The notes below the pieces were generated by a model. It was given only the letters and a program-made list of their open reading frames with translations, was not told the DNA's origin and did not search any database. The translations under genes and the position numbers were made by a program. Of a DNA stretch of 64,000 nucleotides, positions 33,454 to 46,427 are shown piece by piece; position 1 is the first letter of the stretch, and each line of letters opens with the position of its first letter. The stretch covers positions 1-64,000 of the forward strand of contig NZ_QFWQ01000010.1 in assembly GCF_003335105.1 (NCBI RefSeq), read 5' to 3'. The DNA comes from Rhodanobacter denitrificans (GTDB taxonomy: Bacteria; Pseudomonadota; Gammaproteobacteria; Xanthomonadales; Rhodanobacteraceae).

Positions 33454-34222
33454 ACTGCGCCTTGCGCTTCTCCAGGAACGCGCCGGTGCCCTCGCGCATG
33501 TCCTCGGTGGCGAACGCCAGCGCGAAGCCCTGGGTCTCGAACTCCAGTCCCTGGTCGATGGAGGCTTCGCCGCCCTGCAGTACAGCGTCGAGAATGCCGG
33601 CGGCAGCCAGCGGTGCGGCGGCGGCGAGCTGGTCGGCCAGCGCGTCCACGGCCCCGTCCAGCGCTTCGGGGGCGACCACGCGGTTGACGATGCCCAGCTC
33701 GTACGCCCGCGGCGCGCCGATCGGCGTGCCGGTGAGGCACAGCTCCAGCGCCGCGCCGCGGCCTGCCAGGCGCAGCAGGCGCTGGGTACCGCCAAAGCCG
33801 GGGATCAGGCCAAGGTTGATTTCCGGCTGGCCGAACTTCGCCTTCTCGCTGGCCACCCGCAGGTGGCACGCCATCGCCAGCTCCATGCCGCCGCCCAGCG
33901 CGAAGCCCTGGATGCGCGCGATCACCGGTTTGCCCAGCCGCTCGATCGAACTCATCAGGCGCTGGCCGGTGCGCGAGAAGCCCTGCGCCTGCACCGGCGT
34001 GTAGCCGTTCATCTCGGCGATGTCGGCGCCGGCCACGAAAGCCTTCTCGCCTGCGCCGGTCAGCACCACCACGCGCACGGCGTCGTCCTGTGCGGCCTGG
34101 ACGAAGGCGAGGGTCAGCTCGTTGAGGGTGTCGCGGTTGAGCGCGTTGAGCTTGTCGGGGCGGTTGACAACGATCGTGCGCACCGCGCCGCGGTTGCCGA
34201 TTTCCAGGTTGCGATAGGCCAT
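33440..34222 (-). CDS. Enoyl-CoA hydratase
   Basis: The protein has 260 aa. Crotonase fold. It has the oxyanion-hole segments GEKAFVAGADIAEM and FALGGGMELAMAC. Both catalytic Glu residues of hydratases are present, in GGGMELAM and GQPEINLGLIPGFGGTQRL. So it should hydrate trans-2-enoyl-CoA in beta-oxidation or amino-acid breakdown. Start ATG at 34222 (MAYRNLEIGNRG). Convergent with the shortened DUF1684 gene, overlapping by 14 bp. Confidence 0.9.
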   Translation of the reverse strand: MAYRNLEIGNRGAVRTIVVNRPDKLNALNRDTLNELTLAFVQAAQDDAVRVVVLTGAGEKAFVAGADIAEMNGYTPVQAQGFSRTGQRLMSSIERLGKPVIARIQGFALGGGMELAMACHLRVASEKAKFGQPEINLGLIPGFGGTQRLLRLAGRGAALELCLTGTPIGAPRAYELGIVNRVVAPEALDGAVDALADQLAAAAPLAAAGILDAVLQGGEASIDQGLEFETQGFALAFATEDMREGTGAFLEKRKAQFKGR

Positions 34223-34389
34223 GAACGGCTCCCGATGGATGCGAAGCCGCGATGGTAGCAGCGGGAACCTTTGTTGCCGCCGGGTTTCTCAAGCCGAGAC
34301 GCCGTCGCTGCACGAAACCGGCGAACCGCTTAGGATGGCCCGGCGGGATCGAGACGGTCGCGATAGGGAAGGCATTGGTGGAGAAAGGC

Positions 34390-35118
34390 ATGACACATCT
34401 GCGTTGCGGGCTGTTCGGCATGTTGCTGGTGCTGTGCGGCGCGGCGCATGCGCAGAACGGCGCCAGGGCGGCAACCGCGCCGCCGAAGCCCGACAAGGCC
34501 AAGCTGTCCTACGCGATCGGCTACCAGATCGGCAGCCAGTTCGCCAACGGCCGGCCGGAGGTGGACATCCCCGTGCTGGTGCGGGCGATCCAGGACGCCT
34601 ACGCCAAGCGCCATCCCAGCGTGCCGATGCAGGAGATGCACCAGCAGCTGCAGCGCCTCGACCAGCAGATGCATGCCGAGGCGCTGGCCGAGTTCAAGCG
34701 GATCGCCGCCGCCAACGCGCGCAAGAGCGCCGAGTACATGGCGCGCAATCGCGGACAGCCGGGCGTAGTGCAACTGCCCTCGGGCATCCAGTACGCGGTG
34801 CTGAGCAAGGGCGACGGCGCGGTCAGCCCGACGGTCACCAGCGAGGTCACCGTGAACTACCGCGGCATGCTGGTCGACGGCACCGAATTCGACAGCACCT
34901 GGGCGCATGGCGCGCCGGTCACCTTCAGCGTCGACAAGGTGATCCGCGGCTGGCAGGACGTGATCCCGCGCATGCACGTGGGCGACCGCTGGAAGGTGGT
35001 GATACCTCCGCAGCTGGCCTACGGCGAAACCGGCGCGCTGCCGCGGATCGGGCCGAATGAGGCACTGGTGTTCGAGATCGAACTGCTTGCGATCAAGTCC
35101 GCGCCCGGCCAGCCGTAA
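34390..35118 (+). CDS. FKBP-type peptidyl-prolyl isomerase (Mip/FkpA-like, exported)
   Basis: The protein has 242 aa. A signal peptide (LRCGLFGMLLVLCGAAHAQ) is followed by a helical dimerisation region (about 35-125; KLSYAIGYQIGSQF and QQLQRLDQQMHAEAL). The C-terminal FKBP domain has VTVNYRGMLVDGTEFDSTW, VIRGWQDVIPRMHVGDRWKVVIPPQLAYGE and LVFEIELL. This is the Mip/FkpA layout, a periplasmic folding enzyme. GAGAAAGG before the ATG at 34390 is a good ribosome binding site. Confidence 0.9.
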   Translation: MTHLRCGLFGMLLVLCGAAHAQNGARAATAPPKPDKAKLSYAIGYQIGSQFANGRPEVDIPVLVRAIQDAYAKRHPSVPMQEMHQQLQRLDQQMHAEALAEFKRIAAANARKSAEYMARNRGQPGVVQLPSGIQYAVLSKGDGAVSPTVTSEVTVNYRGMLVDGTEFDSTWAHGAPVTFSVDKVIRGWQDVIPRMHVGDRWKVVIPPQLAYGETGALPRIGPNEALVFEIELLAIKSAPGQP

Positions 35119-35145
35119 GTTGCCCCGGTGGTAGCATGGCGGGGC

Positions 35146-35340
35146 ATGCCGAACGCCCCTGATCATTCCGCACTCACCCTGCCATTGACGCCCTGCATCG
35201 GCATCTGCCGACTGGATGCGGACGGCTACTGCGTCGGCTGTCGCCGCACCGGCGAGGAAATCGGCCGCTGGCGCGGGATGAGCGACGCCGAGCGGCTGCG
35301 CATGATGCGCGACGTGCTGCCCCTGCGGCCGTCGCCGTGA
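35146..35340 (+). CDS. DUF1289 small Cys-rich protein
   Basis: The protein has 64 aa. It has the DUF1289 pattern PCIGICRLDADGYCVGCRRTGEEIGRW, whose four Cys (C-x3-C, then C-x2-C) probably bind a metal or cluster. Function is unknown. ATG at 35146 is likely. Its stop overlaps the nudL GTG in GTGA (35337-35340), so it is the first gene of a coupled trio with nudL and sseA. Confidence 0.85.
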   Translation: MPNAPDHSALTLPLTPCIGICRLDADGYCVGCRRTGEEIGRWRGMSDAERLRMMRDVLPLRPSP

Positions 35341-35930
35341 TCGACGAACTGGTGACCGCGCTGCGGCCGTTGTCGGCGCCGCCGAGCGGGCCCGGCTGGA
35401 ACCACGCCGACATGACCGAACTTCTCGGCGACAGCCGGCGCCTGCCGGCCGCGGTGCTGGTGGGTTTTCGCGAAGGCGTGCAGCCGCGGCTGGTGCTTAC
35501 CGTGCGCACCGACCACCTGCAGGCGCATGCTGGCCAGGTGGCCTTTCCCGGCGGTCGCAGCGAACCGGGTGACGACGGCGCGCTGGCCACCGCGCTGCGC
35601 GAGAGCGAGGAGGAGATAGGCCTCGACCGCAGGCTGGTGACGCCGCTGGGTTACCTTGACCGCTTCGAGACGATCAGTGGCTACTGCATCACGCCGGTGG
35701 TGGCACGGATCGCCGCCGAGGCCCGGCTGTATCCGGCACCGGACGAGGTGGCCGAAGTATTCGAGGTGCCGCTGGCGTTCCTGCTGGAGCCGGCGAACCT
35801 GCGCCGTTACACGATGGAGTTTCGCGGCCATCGCCGGTCGATGGTGGAGTTCGTCCACGGTGGCCACCGCATCTGGGGCGCCACCGCCGCCATGCTGCAC
35901 AACCTGCTGGAGAGGATGGGACGGACATGA
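35337..35930 (+). CDS. nudL: CoA pyrophosphohydrolase NudL (Nudix)
   Basis: The protein has 197 aa. The Nudix box runs GGRSEPGDDGALATALRE then SEEEIGL. Directly before it is the CoA-hydrolase family signature HAGQVAFPGG with LTVRTDHL upstream. It cleaves CoA into 4'-phosphopantetheine and 3',5'-ADP. Starts with GTG inside the DUF1289 stop and ends in ATGA with sseA. Confidence 0.9.
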   Translation: MIDELVTALRPLSAPPSGPGWNHADMTELLGDSRRLPAAVLVGFREGVQPRLVLTVRTDHLQAHAGQVAFPGGRSEPGDDGALATALRESEEEIGLDRRLVTPLGYLDRFETISGYCITPVVARIAAEARLYPAPDEVAEVFEVPLAFLLEPANLRRYTMEFRGHRRSMVEFVHGGHRIWGATAAMLHNLLERMGRT

Positions 35931-36775
35931 CACTGAAGACCACCCTGATCGACGTCGCCGCGCTGGCCGCGTTGCCCGCGGACGAAGTGCTGATCGTCGA
36001 CTGCCGCGTCGACCTGGCCGATCGCACGCAAGGCGAGCGCAGCTACCTGGCCGGGCATATTCCCGGCGCCGTGCATGCCGATCTCGAGCGGGATCTTTCC
36101 GACATGTCGCGCGTGCGCGAAGGACTGGGGCGTCATCCGCTGCCGGCGGCGGACGCGTTCAGCGCCGTAGTCGGCCGCTGGGGTTGGACGCCGCGGCAGC
36201 AGGTGGTCTGCTACGACGCCGGCCCAGGCGCGCTGGCGGCGGCGCGGCTGTGGTGGCTGCTGCGGCTGGCCGGTGTGCGCGCGGTGGCGGTGCTCGACGG
36301 TGGCTTCGCCGCGTGGCAGGCCGCCGGGCAATCGGTGGAAATCGCGGTGCCGGCGCGCACGCCGACGCAGGTGATGCTGCCCTACGACGCGCGGCAGGTG
36401 ATCGTCGACCATGCCGCGCTGCATGCCGCGCGGCTGCTGCTCGACGCCCGCGCCGCCGCGCGCTATCGCGGCGAGGTCGAGCCGCTGGACCGCGCCGCCG
36501 GCCACGTGCCGGGCGCACGCAACCGGCCCTACCTCGACAACCTGCTCGCCGACGGCCGCTTCAAGCCGCCGGCGCAGTTGCGCGAGGAATTCGCCGCGGT
36601 GCTGGGCGACGCGCCGCCCGACCAAGTCGTGCACATGTGCGGCTCCGGCGTCACCGCCTGCTACAACCTGTTGGCGATGGAACACGCTGGCTTGCACGGC
36701 TCGCGGCTGTACGCGCCGTCATGGAGCGGCTGGGTCAGCGACCCGTCGCGGCCAGTAGCGACGGGCGAGGAGTGA
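35927..36775 (+). CDS. sseA: 3-mercaptopyruvate sulfurtransferase SseA
   Basis: The protein has 282 aa and two rhodanese domains. The C-terminal one carries the active Cys in VVHMCGSGVTACYNL. CGSGVTA marks mercaptopyruvate sulfurtransferases, while thiosulfate rhodaneses have CRKGVTA. The N-terminal domain has VDCRVDL and AGHIPGAVHAD; LDGGFAAWQAAG lies between. It transfers sulfur from mercaptopyruvate to acceptors. The start overlaps the nudL stop by 4 nt. Confidence 0.9.
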   Translation: MTLKTTLIDVAALAALPADEVLIVDCRVDLADRTQGERSYLAGHIPGAVHADLERDLSDMSRVREGLGRHPLPAADAFSAVVGRWGWTPRQQVVCYDAGPGALAAARLWWLLRLAGVRAVAVLDGGFAAWQAAGQSVEIAVPARTPTQVMLPYDARQVIVDHAALHAARLLLDARAAARYRGEVEPLDRAAGHVPGARNRPYLDNLLADGRFKPPAQLREEFAAVLGDAPPDQVVHMCGSGVTACYNLLAMEHAGLHGSRLYAPSWSGWVSDPSRPVATGEE

Positions 36776-36839
36776 GCGTGGATGTGCGGGAAGCGCGATG
36801 AAGCATCGGCTTTCGCACTCTTTCCTCATCACTCTCCAC

Positions 36840-37604
36840 TCATTTCTCGCTCTTGCCCTTCAGCCGCGCCACCAGCGCCTGCAGCGTGGCCTGCGTCTGC
36901 GGATGGAAGAACGCGTCGACGAAATCGTCCAGCGGCAGCGCATCCGGGTCGGCGTACGCCCCGGCGAGGTCGGCCCGCGCGAGGGTGCGCGTGGCCAGCA
37001 TCGCGTGTGACGGCAGCGCCAGCAGTTCACCCAGCCAGTGTCGTGCACGTACGGCGACCTGGTCGACGCCGGTGAGTTCGTCGACGAAGCCGCAGGCCAG
37101 CGCCTCGGACGATTCGATCATCGCGCCGGCGACCAGCAGGCGTTCGGCGCGGTAGGTGCCGACCACGCGGCGCAGCGCCAGCTGGATCGCCTCGGGCACG
37201 ATCAGCCCGACCTGCACTTCGTTGAGGCCGATCCGGTAGGGGCCTTCGGCCATCACCCGGTAATCGCAGAACAGCGCCAGCACCGCGCCGCCGGCCGGGC
37301 TGTGGCCGGTGATGGCCGCGACCAACGGGATCGGCGCGCGGGCCAGGGCGCCGCACAGCGCGAAGAACTCGCGCCAGTATTCGCGCACGCCGTCGCGGTC
37401 GCGCTGCAGCAGGGCCGGCACGTCGACGCCGGCGGAGAACAGCCCCTGCGCACCGGACAGCACGATGCCGCGCACGCCGTCGCGCACGCTGTCGTCGATG
37501 GCGGCATGCAGCGCGCGCAGCAGCTCCAGGTTCAGCGCGTTGACCGGCGGGCGGGCGAGCTGGATCTCGCGGATGCCGAGGTCATGGTTGGTGAGGTTGA
37601 GCAT
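36840..37604 (-). CDS. Enoyl-CoA hydratase/isomerase family protein
   Basis: The protein has 254 aa. Crotonase fold with FSAGVDVPALLQRD, GHSPAGGAVLALFCDYRV and LNEVQVGLIVPE. The first hydratase Glu position (after GGA) is Ala, whereas the second (NEVQVGL) keeps a Glu. That pattern resembles delta3-delta2 enoyl-CoA isomerases, which move double bonds of unsaturated acyl-CoA, more than hydratases. This is inference. Starts ATG 37604, 18 nt behind the DUF4139 gene start region on the same strand (its stop is at 37623). Confidence 0.82.
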   Translation of the reverse strand: MLNLTNHDLGIREIQLARPPVNALNLELLRALHAAIDDSVRDGVRGIVLSGAQGLFSAGVDVPALLQRDRDGVREYWREFFALCGALARAPIPLVAAITGHSPAGGAVLALFCDYRVMAEGPYRIGLNEVQVGLIVPEAIQLALRRVVGTYRAERLLVAGAMIESSEALACGFVDELTGVDQVAVRARHWLGELLALPSHAMLATRTLARADLAGAYADPDALPLDDFVDAFFHPQTQATLQALVARLKGKSEK

Positions 37605-37622
37605 GGAAAACTCCGGTCGGGA

Positions 37623-39092
37623 TTACTGTGGTTGTTCGTCGGCGGTCCAGCTGTAGCGCACCGCATAGTCCAGCACGGCCTTGCCGTTGGCCGGCACTTC
37701 GACGCGGAATTCCAGCGTGTCCGGCGTCTGTTCGCTCGGCTTGCTGCTGGAGGAGAGCAGCGTCCACTGCCGCCAGCGGCCGGGATGCTCGCGCACGGTC
37801 ACCGTGCGGGCGCTGTCGCCGGCATTGCCTAGGCTGATGCGGAACGTCTCGTCCAGCGTGCGGCCGGCCTTGTCGACGTGGAAGGCGGTGCGCTCGCGCG
37901 TCGCGCGCAGGTCGAAGGCGGTGCCCAGGGTGATAGTGGCGTCGCTGCCTTTCGGGGTGTCGTCGATGCGGCCTTCGCCGATGAATTGCGGCGTGCCGTT
38001 CCTGTCGACGGTGAGTACGCGCAGGTAGCCGGCCGGCAGGCTGTCGAACGCCTTCAGCTTCAGCGTGCTGACGATGGCGCTGTTGCTGCCGAGGTTGTAG
38101 TCGCGTTCCAGGATCGGCCGTGGCGGCAGGTAGCTGTTGCCGTTCTCGTACAGCGCGGTGCGTGTGCAGTCCAGCGTGCGCGTGGCGTACAGTGGCACCT
38201 GGCTGACGCTGCCGTCGGGCAGCTCGATGGCGCCGGGCAGCGTGTAGCTGCGGTAATCGCCGAGGCTGTCCTGCTGCGGCATGGCTTCGGCCTTGGCGCT
38301 GAAGCCGCGCGCCATCGACGCCATCGGCCGCGGTGCCGAAGCCTTGGCCATGTTCGGCTGGCCGGCGATCAAGGTGAGCTGTGCATCGTGCCAGTCGCGG
38401 CCGCTACGGTTGGCGATGCTGGCGCGCGACTCGAACTGCATGCGGCAGGCCGCGCCGGACTGCAGCGTGGCCACGTACGCGGCGCGCCAGCCGAGGCCGG
38501 CGGTGGGGTAGCTGAGCACGGCGCGGGTCGAGCCAGCGCGGGCGGCATCCACGCGCAGTCGCAGGCTGGAGCCGCTGGGAAACTCCGCGCCGGTGGCGCG
38601 GACGGCGGCGTAGTGCGTAACCAGGGTGCTGCGGCCGGAGGCGTCGCGCACCAGCAGGCCGTCGCCCGCGCGCAGCAGGTTGCCGCTGGCCAGCGACTCG
38701 CCATTGCCGCCGAGCACGGCCACCTCGCGTCCGACCAGGCCGGTCAGCGCGGCATTCGCGCCTTGCGCCAGCAGCAGGCGCTGCGACAGCACCTTCGCCC
38801 CGCCGTCGGGGAAGCCCAGCGCCAATGCCTCGGCGTCGAGCGAGTCCGGCAGGTCGCCGACCACCACGTCGTGCGTGCCGGCGGCGAGATCCAGCATGCG
38901 CTGTTCGCGCACCACTGCGTAGCCGTCCCCCACGCTGGCGCCATCGTTGCTGCTGGCGTACAGCGCCGGGCTGTCGCTGCGGTACAGGGTGAGCGCCGCA
39001 GTGTCGGCGGCCTTAGCCGCCGATGCGCCGGCGAGGGCGGCGAGGCAGGCGAGGGCAAGGGCGGGGCGATGTGCTGTCGTCATCAGGCGCAT
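37623..39092 (-). CDS. DUF4139 domain protein, exported
   Basis: The protein has 489 aa. A signal peptide (ALALACLAALAGASAAKAA) precedes a beta-rich protein matching the DUF4139/mucoidy-inhibitor family in layout. An N-terminal strand-rich region contains LTLYRSDSPALYASS. A central part has RAVLSYPTAGLGWRAAYVATL and NRSGRDWHDAQLTLIAGQPN. The end is typical: LGNAGDSARTVTVREHPGRWRQW and LEFRVEVPANGKAVLDYAVRYSW. Function is unknown; the location is probably periplasmic. ATG 39092 is used; 39083 also fits. Confidence 0.8.
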   Translation of the reverse strand: MRLMTTAHRPALALACLAALAGASAAKAADTAALTLYRSDSPALYASSNDGASVGDGYAVVREQRMLDLAAGTHDVVVGDLPDSLDAEALALGFPDGGAKVLSQRLLLAQGANAALTGLVGREVAVLGGNGESLASGNLLRAGDGLLVRDASGRSTLVTHYAAVRATGAEFPSGSSLRLRVDAARAGSTRAVLSYPTAGLGWRAAYVATLQSGAACRMQFESRASIANRSGRDWHDAQLTLIAGQPNMAKASAPRPMASMARGFSAKAEAMPQQDSLGDYRSYTLPGAIELPDGSVSQVPLYATRTLDCTRTALYENGNSYLPPRPILERDYNLGSNSAIVSTLKLKAFDSLPAGYLRVLTVDRNGTPQFIGEGRIDDTPKGSDATITLGTAFDLRATRERTAFHVDKAGRTLDETFRISLGNAGDSARTVTVREHPGRWRQWTLLSSSSKPSEQTPDTLEFRVEVPANGKAVLDYAVRYSWTADEQPQ

Positions 39093-39274
39093 TCCATCGT
39101 GGGGACCGGACCGCCATCATAGCGACGGCACCTGCATGTCGTGCACCGATGGCATCACGCCTGCGTGGCGATGCCGGCATGGGCGCCGATTCCGCGCCAC
39201 CGGTCAGGATTGTCCAGGCGCCGGCGGCATGGGTTCGCTATCGTGATGCAGCCGTTTCCCGCGGGTGACCGAAC

Positions 39275-39775
39275 ATGTCTGCATCCTCGACGATCGCCAT
39301 CGCACCAGCCCGCCTGCCGGACGACATCGAGATCGTGCGAAGCTTGTTCGCGGAATACATCGACAGCCTCGGCATCGATCTTTCGTTCCAGGACGTCGGC
39401 GCGGAACTGGCGCAACTCCCCGGCAAATACGCGCCGCCCCGGGGCGTGATCCTGCTCGCGCGCGATGATGCGGGCGCAGCGCTCGGCTGCGTGGCGCTGC
39501 GGCCCTGGCCTGAGCCGGGCGTGTGCGAGATCAAGCGTCTCTACGTGAGGCCCGCGGCGCGCGGACGGGCGCTGGGGCGGCGGCTGGCCGAAGCGGCGAT
39601 CGCGTGGGCCGCCGGGGCCAGCTATGCGCGTGTGCTGCTGGACACGCTGGCCTCGATGCAGGCGGCCCGGCAGCTCTATGTCGCACTGGGTTTTCGCCCG
39701 GTGGCGCCGTATTACGACAATCCGGTGCCGGGTACCTGGTACATGGCGCTGGAACTGGAGCCGGGCAGCTCCTAG
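39275..39775 (+). CDS. GNAT-family N-acetyltransferase
   Basis: The protein has 166 aa. The acetyl-CoA binding motif V-x-P-x-x-R-G-x-A-L is seen in RLYVRPAARGRALGRRLAEAA, and the final strand region is RQLYVALGFRPVAPYYDNP. Substrate cannot be told. It stands alone between a divergent DUF4139 gene and a convergent thioesterase (12 bp gap between stops). Confidence 0.85.
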   Translation: MSASSTIAIAPARLPDDIEIVRSLFAEYIDSLGIDLSFQDVGAELAQLPGKYAPPRGVILLARDDAGAALGCVALRPWPEPGVCEIKRLYVRPAARGRALGRRLAEAAIAWAAGASYARVLLDTLASMQAARQLYVALGFRPVAPYYDNPVPGTWYMALELEPGSS

Positions 39776-39788
39776 CAGCGTGGGACGG

Positions 39789-40237
39789 TCATCCGACGGC
39801 GTTGCGGATCGCCTCCGGCAACGGCACCGGCTTGCCGCAGGCCGGGTCCATCCACACCATCACCACGTGGCCGTCGCAGTACAGCTGGTCGGGGCGTTCG
39901 GCATCGATCACGCGGTGCGCGATCGTCATCGAGCTGTTGCCCATGCGCTCGCAGAACAGCTGCACCTGCAATTGCGCGGGCCAGGCGATGGGGCGGCGGT
40001 AGTTGACCTGGCTGGCGGCCATCACCGGCATCGCGTGCTCGTCGAACCACGGCCCGGGCACGTGGCTCAGCCACTGCAGTCGCGCCTCTTCCAGGTAGGT
40101 GAGGTAGCTGGAGTTGTTGACGTGGTTGAACGCGTCGAGGTCGCGCCAGCGCACGCCGATCGATGCCACGTACAACGGCTCGCCGCTCGCGGCATTCGGT
40201 TCGCCCGCGCCGGTGGCGTCGACGGTCCTGGTGGGGC

Positions 40238-40241
<4 letters not shown>
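39789..40241 (-). CDS. Acyl-CoA thioesterase (4HBT, YbgC/FadM-like)
   Basis: The protein has 150 aa. Hot-dog fold with the catalytic Asp segment [25 protein letters not shown], typical of 4HBT thioesterases such as FadM and YbgC, which hydrolyse acyl-CoA. The start ATG at 40241 overlaps the uvrA stop in ATGA, so it is coupled to uvrA. The in vivo substrate is unknown. Confidence 0.88.
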
Positions 40242-43171
<2,930 letters not shown>

Positions 43172-43320
43172 GGACGCCGGATATGGGGGGGAATGTGCAC
43201 TATACCAACCTGGGCAGGTCAGTTATTGCCGCTTCAGCCGGAAAGTTCCGGTTGGCGACGGCGTATGGCCTAATGCATGGTTTCCCGGCCGCGAGGCCGT
43301 TCAGTCGGAGATCACCGCCC

Positions 43321-43947
43321 ATGCGCAGCTGGATCCGGATCGGCGCCCTGTTGTGGCTGCTCGTTTTCTGCGGCTCGGCCGGGGCCGTCGTGGCGCCCAG
43401 CGAGCAGCAGGTGCGCGACCTGTTCAAGGTGATGCAGGTGGAACAGACCCTGGGCCAGATGAACACGCAGATGGCCGCGCAGATGCGGCAGAAGCTTCCC
43501 TGCGTGCCGGCGGAATACTGGCAGGGGTTCGTCGACGGCGACGGCGCCGCCGCCGTGGTTCAGCGCATGGTCCCGGTGTTCCAGCGCCATTTCAGCGGCG
43601 AGGAGATCGACGGGCTGCTCAAGTTCTACCGCTCGCCGCTGGGCCAGAAGGTGCTGACCGAGATGCCTGCGGCCATGGCCGAGGCGACCCAGGTGGGCCA
43701 GCAGTGGGGGCAGGAGCGCACCCGCACGATGCTGCAGGAGCTGGAGAAGAAGGGCAGCCTCGACGCGCAGGGCCGCTGCCCGGCTGCGCCGGAGGCTGCC
43801 GAGAGCGAAACCAGGCCGGCGACCCGGCCGGGGAAGAAGCACGTCCGGCACAAGCCCGTGCACCATCACAAGCCGGCGGCCAAGCCCAAGTCCAAGCCGG
43901 CAGCTGCGCCGGCTCCGGCAAAGTCCGCGGCGCCGGCCCAGTCCTAG
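43321..43947 (+). CDS. DUF2059 domain protein, exported
   Basis: The protein has 208 aa. A signal peptide ([19 protein letters not shown]) leads to a helical DUF2059 region (about 35-140) with [15 protein letters not shown] and [24 protein letters not shown] His/Lys/Pro/Ala-rich tail ([17 protein letters not shown]) makes the last 60 residues flexible and basic. Function is unknown; the location is periplasmic. Divergent from uvrA and upstream of the rplU promoter. Confidence 0.85.
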   Translation: MRSWIRIGALLWLLVFCGSAGAVVAPSEQQVRDLFKVMQVEQTLGQMNTQMAAQMRQKLPCVPAEYWQGFVDGDGAAAVVQRMVPVFQRHFSGEEIDGLLKFYRSPLGQKVLTEMPAAMAEATQVGQQWGQERTRTMLQELEKKGSLDAQGRCPAAPEAAESETRPATRPGKKHVRHKPVHHHKPAAKPKSKPAAAPAPAKSAAPAQS

Positions 43948-43951
43948 CTGA

Positions 43952-43992
43952 CTGGTCAGGAATTGACCAGCAGCCCGTGGCCTCGCTATACT
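43952..43992 (+). promoter_or_regulatory. rplU promoter with overlapping palindrome
   Basis: TTGACC (43963-43968), 18-bp spacer and TATACT (43987-43992) form a good sigma-70 promoter 65 bp before the L21 start. A perfect 7-bp inverted repeat CTGGTCA-ggaat-TGACCAG (43952-43970) covers the -35 and could be an operator, or the tail hairpin of the DUF2059 transcript. Confidence 0.72.
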
Positions 43993-44057
43993 CCCGCGTT
44001 CGTTCCGGCCGGTTCGGGGCGAAACACCCAAGAGAATAACGACAGAAGGGCATTTCC

Positions 44058-44372
44058 ATGAGTTATGCAGTCATCAAGACCGGTGGCAAGCAGTACCGTG
44101 TGCAGCAGGGCGACGTGCTGCGCGTGGAGCTGTTGACCGCCGATGAAGGCGCCACCGTGAACTTCGACCAGGTGCTGCTGGTCGGTTCCGGCGAGTCGGT
44201 CACCGTCGGTGCGCCGGTCGTCGCGGGCGCCACCGTCAGCGCCACCGTCCGCAAGCACGGCCGCGCCGACAAGATCCGCATCATCAAGTTCCGCCGCCGC
44301 AAGCACTACAAGCGTCAGCAGGGCCATCGGCAGCATTTCACCGAAATCGAGATCACGGGCATCAACGCCTGA
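44058..44372 (+). CDS. rplU: 50S ribosomal protein L21
   Basis: The protein has 104 aa and is full length. It begins [14 protein letters not shown] and carries [21 protein letters not shown], the standard L21 sequence that contacts 23S rRNA. The first gene of rplU-rpmA, with obgE after the terminator; 19 bp separate it from rpmA. Confidence 0.99.
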   Translation: MSYAVIKTGGKQYRVQQGDVLRVELLTADEGATVNFDQVLLVGSGESVTVGAPVVAGATVSATVRKHGRADKIRIIKFRRRKHYKRQQGHRQHFTEIEITGINA

Positions 44373-44391
44373 GCAACTGGAGCATTGAGTC

Positions 44392-45895
<1,504 letters not shown>

Positions 45896-46057
45896 CTAGC
45901 GGCCCCTCCCGACGCCGGCAGGCAATTGCCGCCGACGGGCGCCGACCCGATCATGGGGCGGACGGTTCGCCCACCGCTGCCAGAAGACTGATCCCATGGC
46001 ATGTTGCGGGGCGATCCACGGCATGCGCCGTTGGTGGGGCGGCTTGCCTTCTTCATA

Positions 46058-46077
46058 TGAGAATGACTATTATTCAT
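46058..46077 (+). promoter_or_regulatory. Fur-box-like operator
   Basis: TGAGAATGACTATTATTCA, 23 bp before the cupredoxin ATG, fits the iron-regulator pattern: 12 of 19 positions agree with GATAATGATAATCATTATC. A near-inverted symmetry AGAAT-n-ATTATTCA is visible. AT-rich composition stands out from its GC-rich surroundings. Confidence 0.7.
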
Positions 46078-46099
46078 CAATGAGATGCCGGATCGACCC

Positions 46100-46423
46100 A
46101 TGAAACGTGTGCTGCTTGCCCTCGCCATGCAGTTGCCCTTGCTGGCCAGCGCGGCCGATGCACCCAGCTACACCCTGACCCTGAAGGATCATCGCTACCA
46201 GCCCAGCGAGCTGCGCGTGCCTGCGGGAACCCGGATCAAGCTGGAACTGGTCAATCGGGATCCCTCGCCGGAGGAGTTCGAGAGCGATGACTTTCCGGCC
46301 GAGAAGATCGTTATGCCGAACAGTTCGACCAGCCTGTTCATCGGCCCGTTCAAGGCGGGGCGCTACCGCTTCTACGGTGATTTCCATCAGCCCACGGCGC
46401 AGGGCATGTTGATCGTGGAGTAG
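46100..46423 (+). CDS. Periplasmic cupredoxin-like protein (iron uptake)
   Basis: The protein has 107 aa. A signal peptide (MKRVLLALAMQLPLLASAADA) precedes one cupredoxin-fold domain (SYTLTLKDHRYQPSELRVPAGTRIKLELVN). The His in KDHRYQPSE and Glu-rich EEFESDDFPAEK are plausible metal contacts. It is 4 bp ahead of an FTR1 permease, and a Fur box precedes it. The pair resembles EfeO-domain/FTR1 or FtrB-FtrC arrangements: the small protein may deliver or oxidise iron. EfeO-like cupredoxin domains often lack a full copper site. Confidence 0.82.
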   Translation: MKRVLLALAMQLPLLASAADAPSYTLTLKDHRYQPSELRVPAGTRIKLELVNRDPSPEEFESDDFPAEKIVMPNSSTSLFIGPFKAGRYRFYGDFHQPTAQGMLIVE

Positions 46424-46427
46424 GCAT

